NCBI GenBank assembly: GCA_002435985.1
Contig: DIXD01000094.1
Location: 1-7,123 of the forward strand
Source: Spirochaetaceae bacterium UBA6089
GTDB taxonomy: Bacteria; Spirochaetota; Spirochaetia; Treponematales; Rectinemataceae
Direction: 5' to 3'
Length of the DNA stretch: 7,123 nt
Shown in pieces: positions 6,535 through 7,123 of the stretch (position 1 is the first letter of the stretch; each line of letters starts with the position of its first letter). The notes under the pieces were generated by a model. It saw only the letters and a list, made by a program, of their open reading frames with translations. It was not told the DNA's origin and did not search any database. Made by a program: the position numbers and the translations under genes.

Positions 6535-6574
6535 GGTAAGGCAGATATAGTATTGACGGAGGAGCGTGAAAAGA

Positions 6575-7045
6575 ATGGCAGAGATAAAAGGTTATGTCCG
6601 CCCTTCGCCTTTCGAAGCCGGGGTCGGGCCACAGATTGAGGTTCTGAAGGCGGCCGGCGCTGAAATGCTGTTCGAGGAAAAGCTTCTCTCGGGGGAAGCT
6701 GATAGGCCGGCGTTACGGCGCGCGCTCGACGGACTGGGCACCGGCGACACGCTTCTTGTGGTTTCGCTCGATAGGCTCGCACGGACGACGACAGAGCTGT
6801 TCTATATACTGGAGGAGATCATAAGGCGCGGAGCCTCTCTGCTGAGTCTTAAAGAGGGCCTCTGTGTGGGGGCGGATGATGCCGAAACGCATGCCGGCCT
6901 GGCCTTCATGCGCGATCTCGGCCTCATCATCGATTTCGAGCGTGTATCGCTGAGAGAATGGCAGCACGAATCGATAGAAGGGACAAAGGCGCGGCGCGAG
7001 AGAGGTCCATACGGAGCCCGGCGCCGCACCGATACGCTGCGATAG
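6575..7045 (+). CDS. Serine recombinase catalytic domain, C-terminal DNA-binding domain missing
   Basis: A 156-residue resolvase/invertase-type protein. The N-terminal domain shows GYVRPS with R9 and the nucleophile candidate S11 (in place of the usual YARVS). It continues with FEEKLLSGEADRPALRRAL, GDTLLVVSLDRLAR with the active-site arginines R67 and R70, and FMRDLGLIIDFERVSLRE leading into the long E-helix. Family members such as gamma-delta resolvase (183 residues) continue with a GRxx linker and a helix-turn-helix of about 40 residues. Here the frame ends at GARRRTDTLR and TAG, so the DNA-binding domain is absent or reduced to a basic tail. ATG 6575 was chosen over GTG 6566 because GGAGGAG (6558-6564) is well spaced only for the ATG. 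TATAGT (6546-6551) could be a -10 without a convincing -35. It may be an orphan remnant. The lesion looks genuine, though a frameshift near the window end cannot be excluded. Confidence 0.75.
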   Translation: MAEIKGYVRPSPFEAGVGPQIEVLKAAGAEMLFEEKLLSGEADRPALRRALDGLGTGDTLLVVSLDRLARTTTELFYILEEIIRRGASLLSLKEGLCVGADDAETHAGLAFMRDLGLIIDFERVSLREWQHESIEGTKARRERGPYGARRRTDTLR

Positions 7046-7076
7046 GTGTGCCACACGCTGAGCGCGCCAGCCGTAT
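7032..7076. repeat. Nested inverted repeat at the recombinase 3' end
   Basis: Outer arms ATACGCTG (7032-7039) and CAGCCGTAT (7068-7076) pair with one bulged C. Inside lies the exact palindrome GTGTG-C-CACAC (7046-7056), directly after the TAG. No T-run follows, so it is a poor intrinsic terminator. It could be a recombinase-binding site or a degraded element end. The remaining bases to 7123 show no gene I can support. Confidence 0.4.
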
Positions 7077-7123
7077 GTCTGGGCCTTGCTCCGGCCTGCT
7101 CAAGTTTCCCTTACGTCCACGAT

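Noticed and set aside
5748..6539. Long forward frame of about 263 residues opposite the dehydrogenase
   Set aside because: The minus strand carries complete SDR motifs in order. The forward frame is rich in Arg/Ser/Ala with no recognisable motif.
7046..7123. Restoration of the recombinase helix-turn-helix in another frame after the stop
   Set aside because: The one forward frame that stays open from here to the window end gives a peptide without convincing helix-turn-helix pattern, and the remaining sequence is too short to judge.

Overview
The window looks like chromosomal DNA from a GC-rich, sugar-using heterotrophic bacterium. Strong AAGGAGG Shine-Dalgarno sites precede several genes. The pairing of a Gfo/Idh/MocA dehydrogenase with a sugar-phosphate isomerase/epimerase start is common in fermentative bacteria, and the style of the proteins reminds me of spirochaetes or anaerobic Firmicutes. 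That placement is an impression, not a demonstrated assignment. I see no tRNA, rRNA, CRISPR array or complete insertion sequence.

Layout. Bases 1-876 are the 3' two-thirds of a xylose isomerase gene (xylA). An AT-rich 84-base gap with a possible promoter leads into a Gfo/Idh/MocA oxidoreductase (961-2133). Next comes a well-translated but broken start of a sugar-phosphate isomerase/epimerase gene (2161-2289), which stops after 42 codons where the TIM barrel should continue. Directly behind it is a good sigma70-like promoter (2300-2328). It leads into a two-gene unit: a protein with an SCP2-type lipid-carrier-like C-terminal half (2347-3171), overlapped by ATGA with a class III PLP aminotransferase (3168-4487).

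On the minus strand, convergent with the aminotransferase and overlapping its last 21 bases, lies a DUF819 (YjcL-type) membrane protein (4467-5615). It sits downstream of a short-chain dehydrogenase (5669-6496). The two are separated by 53 bases holding two compact hairpins and are probably co-transcribed from a strong promoter at 6506-6534. That promoter lies so close to the dehydrogenase ATG that the mRNA should be almost leaderless. Divergently, 6575-7045 encodes a serine-recombinase catalytic domain whose C-terminal DNA-binding domain appears to be missing, followed by a nested inverted repeat.

How the genes fit together. xylA and the dehydrogenase/isomerase pair belong to carbohydrate catabolism, and the second half of the pair has been lost. 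The lipid-carrier-like protein and aminotransferase form a translationally coupled unit of unknown substrate. The dehydrogenase and DUF819 protein form another small unit. The truncated isomerase on the left and the truncated recombinase on the right suggest past rearrangement. No shared end repeats prove that the segment between them moved as one block. The most interesting items are the coupled lipid-carrier/aminotransferase pair with its DAxPx minisatellite, the decapitated operon, and the near-leaderless dehydrogenase.
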